From positions 265,382 through 329,381 of the forward strand of contig NZ_MKUD01000045.1 of the NCBI RefSeq assembly GCF_001898575.1: a stretch of 64,000 nt of DNA, written 5' to 3'. This DNA comes from Spirosoma sp. 48-14. Its GTDB lineage: Bacteria; Bacteroidota; Bacteroidia; Cytophagales; Spirosomataceae. Positions 60,798 through 64,000 of the stretch are shown piece by piece (position 1 is the stretch's first letter; each line of letters starts with the position of its first letter). The position numbers and the translations under genes are program-made. Below the pieces are notes generated by a model, which did not search any database, was not told the origin of the DNA, and saw only the letters and a list, made by a program, of their open reading frames with translations.

Positions 60798-60853
60798 GAC
60801 CTACATGCAGAAAGGACCTGAACAGTTGTTCAGGTCCTTTCTGCATGTAGGTC
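60798..60853. terminator. 27-bp perfect hairpin between convergent genes
   Basis: Arms 60798-60824 (GACCTACATGCAGAAAGGAC...) and 60827-60853 are perfect complements with a 2-nt loop. It separates DUF2911 from the YtxH gene, which converge, and can terminate both. Confidence 0.88.
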
Positions 60854-60869
60854 GATACACGTTCGGCTT

Positions 60870-61220
60870 TTAGTCAATTTTCAGCGCTTCCTGAGCCCGA
60901 TCGATTCCTTCTTCGGCTGAGTTAGCAGCCCTGTCGACGGTGTTGTTGAACGCTCTTTTTGCCTGGCCTGCTTTAGCCTGTCCATCCTCTTTGTATTTGT
61001 CGAATATCTGTTCAGCCTCGTTGGCGTACTGATTGGCAGAATTGCTTGCTTTCCCAACCACTCGGTCGACCTGAGATTTTACCTGATCAACACCATCTTC
61101 CCATTGACGTTGTAAATCGTCCATTCCCTGCGATAGTTTTTCGCGTGTTTCTTTTCCGCTGCGGGGGGCTGTCAGATAACCAATGGCCAGACCTGCTAAT
61201 ACTCCTCTTAGAAAGCTCAT
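60870..61220 (-). CDS. YtxH domain-containing protein
   Basis: 116 aa. The N-terminal glycine-rich membrane segment and following basic turn, FLRGVLAGLAIGYLTAPRSG KETREKL (two pieces), is the YtxH signature. The rest is a highly charged amphipathic helix with repeated Asp/Gln/Lys and Ala (QVDRVVGKASNSANQYANEA), like a coiled coil or CsbD/apolipoprotein-type stress protein. In other bacteria YtxH proteins belong to general stress regulons; the role here is inferred. The upstream gap (61221-61478) holds no gene. Confidence 0.87.
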   Translation of the reverse strand: MSFLRGVLAGLAIGYLTAPRSGKETREKLSQGMDDLQRQWEDGVDQVKSQVDRVVGKASNSANQYANEAEQIFDKYKEDGQAKAGQAKRAFNNTVDRAANSAEEGIDRAQEALKID

Positions 61221-61478
61221 ATTCGTGTTTGTTTTCAGTTTTGATTAACGATTGGTGATTCTTTTAAAAAAAGTATGCCATTTCATCTACCTGACCCCTA
61301 ACCAACTGGCTATCAATAACAAATTTCTTTTTCCGCAGGTACAGGCATCCCTAATTACATAAGTTATGAGTATTTTTTTCTACAGGATAGGGCAAACAAA
61401 GGGCCACTAGTTTCCTAGTGGCCCGGCAATAAAAGAGAGATATATGCCTGAAAATCGGTCTGACTGCTGCGGTAGTGC

Positions 61479-62891
61479 TTACCGATTCTCAGCGATGACC
61501 TCCCGAATGTCGCTAATGATCTTACCAGCCAGGTAGTCGGCCGTGGCTAGCGTATCTGATTCGGAGTAAATTCGGATAATAGGCTCTGTGTTGGATTTAC
61601 GCAAGTGTACCCACTCTTTATTAAACTCGATTTTCACCCCATCGATAGTATTGATCGGATTTCGGGCATATTTGGCCTGGATGCGATCAAGGACAGCATC
61701 GACGTTTATATCGGGGGTAAGCTCAATCTTATTTTTCGAGATATAATAATTGGGATACGTCCGCCGGAGAATAGAGGCCAGTTTACCCGACTTGGCCAGA
61801 TGGGTCAGGAACAGCGCAACCCCTACCAGTGCATCACGGCCATAATGGAGGTCTGGGTAAATAATGCCCCCATTGCCTTCGCCCCCAATTACAGCGTCTT
61901 TTTCTTTCATCATGTCTACCACGTTCACCTCTCCAACAGCCGATGCAAAATGCTGCCCACTATATTTCTGAGTGACATCCCGCAAAGCGATTGTACTCGA
62001 CATATTCGACACGGTATTGCTCGACCGGGGGCTTCCTGCTGGATTATTTTTCAGGACATAATCTGCAACGGCTACCAGCGTATATTCTTCGCCAAAGGGG
62101 GAACCATCTTCGCAAATCAGGGCCAACCGATCAACATCGGGGTCGACAACAATGCCGAGATCTGCTTTACCTTTCTGCATTTCCTTGATGATATCCCGGA
62201 GATTCTCTGGTAATGGTTCAGGATTATGGGCAAAATTTCCGGTTGGTTCGCAGTGCAGTTTGGTCACCTGTTCGACACCCAAAGCTTCCAGCAACATCGG
62301 AACGGCCAGACCACCCGTTGAGTTAACGGCATCCACCACAATACGGAAGTTCCGGGCGGCAATCGCTTCCTTATCGACTAACGGTAAAGCCAGAATCTGA
62401 TCGATATGTTTCTGAAGCCAGGTCGAATCGGCCCGGTACTGGCCTAACTTTCGTACCTCGGCAAAATCGAACGACTCAGCTTCGGCAATGGCTAAGACCT
62501 CGGCTCCGTCCTGTGCCGAAATAAACTCACCGGCTTCATTGAGTAGTTTAAGGGCGTTCCACTGAATGGGGTTATGGCTGGCGGTTAAGATAATACCTCC
62601 CGAAGCCACTTCGCCAGGTACCGCCAGTTCGACAGTGGGTGTCGTAGATAGGCCCAGGTCAATTACGTTAAGTCCAAGTCCCTGCAAGGTAGCAGCCACC
62701 AATTTAGAAATCATTTCGCCCGACAGCCGACCATCCCGGCCAATGACCACCGTCTGACGGTCGGGGTTACGCTGTCGCAGCCACTGCCCAAAGGCGGCTG
62801 TAAATTTAACTACATCTAAAGGTGTCAGGCCTTCTCCACTTTGTCCTCCAATCGTTCCTCGAATGCCGGAAATAGACTTTATTAATGCCAC
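61479..62891 (-). CDS. glmM: phosphoglucosamine mutase
   Basis: 470 aa. Interconverts glucosamine-6-P and glucosamine-1-P for UDP-GlcNAc and cell-wall synthesis. The phosphoserine loop is ILTASHNPIQWNALK (Ser 105), the metal loop DPDVDRLALI, the sugar loop GGEGNGGIIYPD and the phosphate-binding loop LRKSNTEPIIRIYSE. The opening LIKSISGIRGTIGG is typical of Bacteroidota GlmM. The sugar loop GEGNGG lacks the GEQSGH of E. coli GlmM, which is normal for this phylum; phosphomannomutase activity cannot be excluded. Single gene. Confidence 0.88.
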   Translation of the reverse strand: MALIKSISGIRGTIGGQSGEGLTPLDVVKFTAAFGQWLRQRNPDRQTVVIGRDGRLSGEMISKLVAATLQGLGLNVIDLGLSTTPTVELAVPGEVASGGIILTASHNPIQWNALKLLNEAGEFISAQDGAEVLAIAEAESFDFAEVRKLGQYRADSTWLQKHIDQILALPLVDKEAIAARNFRIVVDAVNSTGGLAVPMLLEALGVEQVTKLHCEPTGNFAHNPEPLPENLRDIIKEMQKGKADLGIVVDPDVDRLALICEDGSPFGEEYTLVAVADYVLKNNPAGSPRSSNTVSNMSSTIALRDVTQKYSGQHFASAVGEVNVVDMMKEKDAVIGGEGNGGIIYPDLHYGRDALVGVALFLTHLAKSGKLASILRRTYPNYYISKNKIELTPDINVDAVLDRIQAKYARNPINTIDGVKIEFNKEWVHLRKSNTEPIIRIYSESDTLATADYLAGKIISDIREVIAENR

Positions 62892-63059
62892 GTGACGGGT
62901 TGGATAATTGTTTTGGTTAAATTGTAAAAATAGTTGATCGTGGTCAGTCGTCGATTACTTACCATTACTTATTTAATAGTAAGTTGTCAATTTCCGATAA
63001 AGAGCCGGGTTTAGTAGTAACCACGTACCTGTATAAACGAAAGACCCTACGTGACTAGT

Positions 63060-63890
63060 TTAGATGAATGTCAATTCTGATCGTAAAGTAGAATTAGCCC
63101 GTCCCATAAACGTACCGCTGATTGGCGCTGCCAGCTCGGGTTTGGCCGTTGATGTCAGAAAAACATGCCGATTCACAACCAGTGTGCCTTCGGTCGGGTC
63201 GAAACCACGCCAGCCTGCTCCGGGCAGATATGCTTCAGCCCAGGCATGAAGCTGATGCTCCTGCTGAGGGTTTCCCAGCAGATAGCCACTTACAAAGCGG
63301 GAAGCTATTCCTAAACTCCGGCAGGCTGCCATAAACAGGGTCGTATAATCACGACAGGAGCCCTTCCGTTGGCGCAGCGTTTGTTCGGGTGGTAATGGCA
63401 GACCTTCTTCACGAACTTCATAGGTAAATTTCCAGATCGTCTGATTAAGCGCCATCAAAAACGCTGTGGTCTGCCAGTTGGCCTGCGCTGCTAATTCTCT
63501 GGCCCAGCTTTCGACCTGCTCTGTTACACCCAGTTTGTCCAGGTACGGACGCAGTAATTCGTCTTCTGCTTTAGGGTACTGGAAAGGAACCTGCTGGGTA
63601 TCAAAGGGGAACAATACAAAATCGAACGAGTTGAATTCGTCGGATTCCAGTTCCATTTCAACAGTTACCCGCAAATGTGAGGTCAAATGACTGAAGTACA
63701 CGACCTGCTGTACATTACCTTCTACATCCACATTACGGACAATGCGTGCTGGTTCGGGATCAATCTGCAAGGTGTACGCTAGTAGCCGCTGATATGGATA
63801 CATACGCGGATACAGGTACAGCGTTTGTGGTCCTAATGCCACAGGTGCATCGTATGTATACTCAGATTCGTGCCGGACGTGCAGACGCAT
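63060..63890 (-). CDS. transglutaminase-like family protein
   Basis: 276 aa. N-terminal beta domain (LHVRHESEYTYDAPVALGPQ, the bacterial transglutaminase-like N-region) followed by the papain-like core. The triad is visible: Cys in QRKGSCRDYTTLFMAACRSL, His in HQLHAWAEAYLPGAGW, and Asp in RGFDPTEGTL. Such proteins are thought to act as peptidases or amidases; one group is encoded with alpha-E and circularly permuted ATP-grasp proteins. These partners would lie past the right edge, so operon context is unknown. No signal peptide, so cytoplasmic. Confidence 0.88.
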   Translation of the reverse strand: MRLHVRHESEYTYDAPVALGPQTLYLYPRMYPYQRLLAYTLQIDPEPARIVRNVDVEGNVQQVVYFSHLTSHLRVTVEMELESDEFNSFDFVLFPFDTQQVPFQYPKAEDELLRPYLDKLGVTEQVESWARELAAQANWQTTAFLMALNQTIWKFTYEVREEGLPLPPEQTLRQRKGSCRDYTTLFMAACRSLGIASRFVSGYLLGNPQQEHQLHAWAEAYLPGAGWRGFDPTEGTLVVNRHVFLTSTAKPELAAPISGTFMGRANSTLRSELTFI

Positions 63891-64000
63891 GGGAATGTAT
63901 ATAGGGTGTATGACGTATCATGTATGATTCTGACGGAGAAAATTTACAGCCTATATCCTACAATTAACCTCATACATTTTTTACGGCGCGAACTTTTTCA

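Noticed and set aside
1-64000. tRNA and rRNA genes
   Set aside because: No cloverleaf with a GTTCRANYC loop or rRNA segment was seen in the gaps by eye; a tRNAscan run would settle it.

Overview
The window looks like a chromosomal segment of a Bacteroidota bacterium of the Cytophagales, most like Spirosoma or a relative. This rests on family content (HAE1 RND efflux, DUF1080, DUF2911, DUF4256, GH127, GH43, secreted proteins with AQ-type signal peptides), on the near absence of Shine-Dalgarno motifs, and on several matches to the Bacteroidota promoter (TTG, about 17-23 nt, TAnnTTTG). No rRNA or tRNA gene and no CRISPR array was seen. The species cannot be fixed from the sequence alone.

Layout. 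0-5 kb: the end of a MarR-type regulator, then a rifampin phosphotransferase (rph) and a secreted CocE/NonD hydrolase. 5-11 kb: a tripartite RND efflux operon on the minus strand (adaptor, pump, outer-membrane channel). 11-14 kb: an autoregulated ArsR / SRPBCC / DUF4256 operon, a small membrane protein and an Rpn-type PD-(D/E)XK nuclease. 14-30 kb: an accessory carbohydrate region. It has intact GH127, GH43, DUF1080, AraC and DeoR genes and two large repeat-built surface proteins. Between them lie fragments of at least six dead genes: GH140, a GH43-like hydrolase, L-rhamnose mutarotase, dienelactone hydrolase, GH95, and a DUF3826/TonB-plug pair. Together these suggest an eroded locus for pectin, possibly of rhamnogalacturonan type.

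30.9-32.6 kb: a complete-looking IS605-type element with divergent tnpA and tnpB and hairpin ends. 32.8-37 kb: a sugar operon on the minus strand (MGH1-like glycosidase, sodium:solute symporter, DapA-like aldolase). 37-39 kb: an AT-rich, probably acquired 637-aa protein with a nucleotide-cyclase-like C-terminal domain, followed by a lectin gene broken by one in-frame stop. 40-45 kb: a lipoprotein, a membrane protein, a beta-propeller glycosidase and a secreted aldose 1-epimerase.

45-64 kb is mostly housekeeping: mtgA, hemW, a GNAT enzyme with a new 51-aa Cys/Lys-rich partner missed by the ORF track, PhzF, HxpB-like phosphatase, YciI, an MNT nucleotidyltransferase with a truncated HEPN-position partner, an S9 peptidase, a beta-lactamase-fold hydrolase with a TPR tail, a LolC/E-like permease, a sensor kinase, guaA, DUF2911, YtxH, glmM and a transglutaminase. 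Intergenic spaces carry an unusual number of long, nearly perfect palindromes with unrelated arm sequences.
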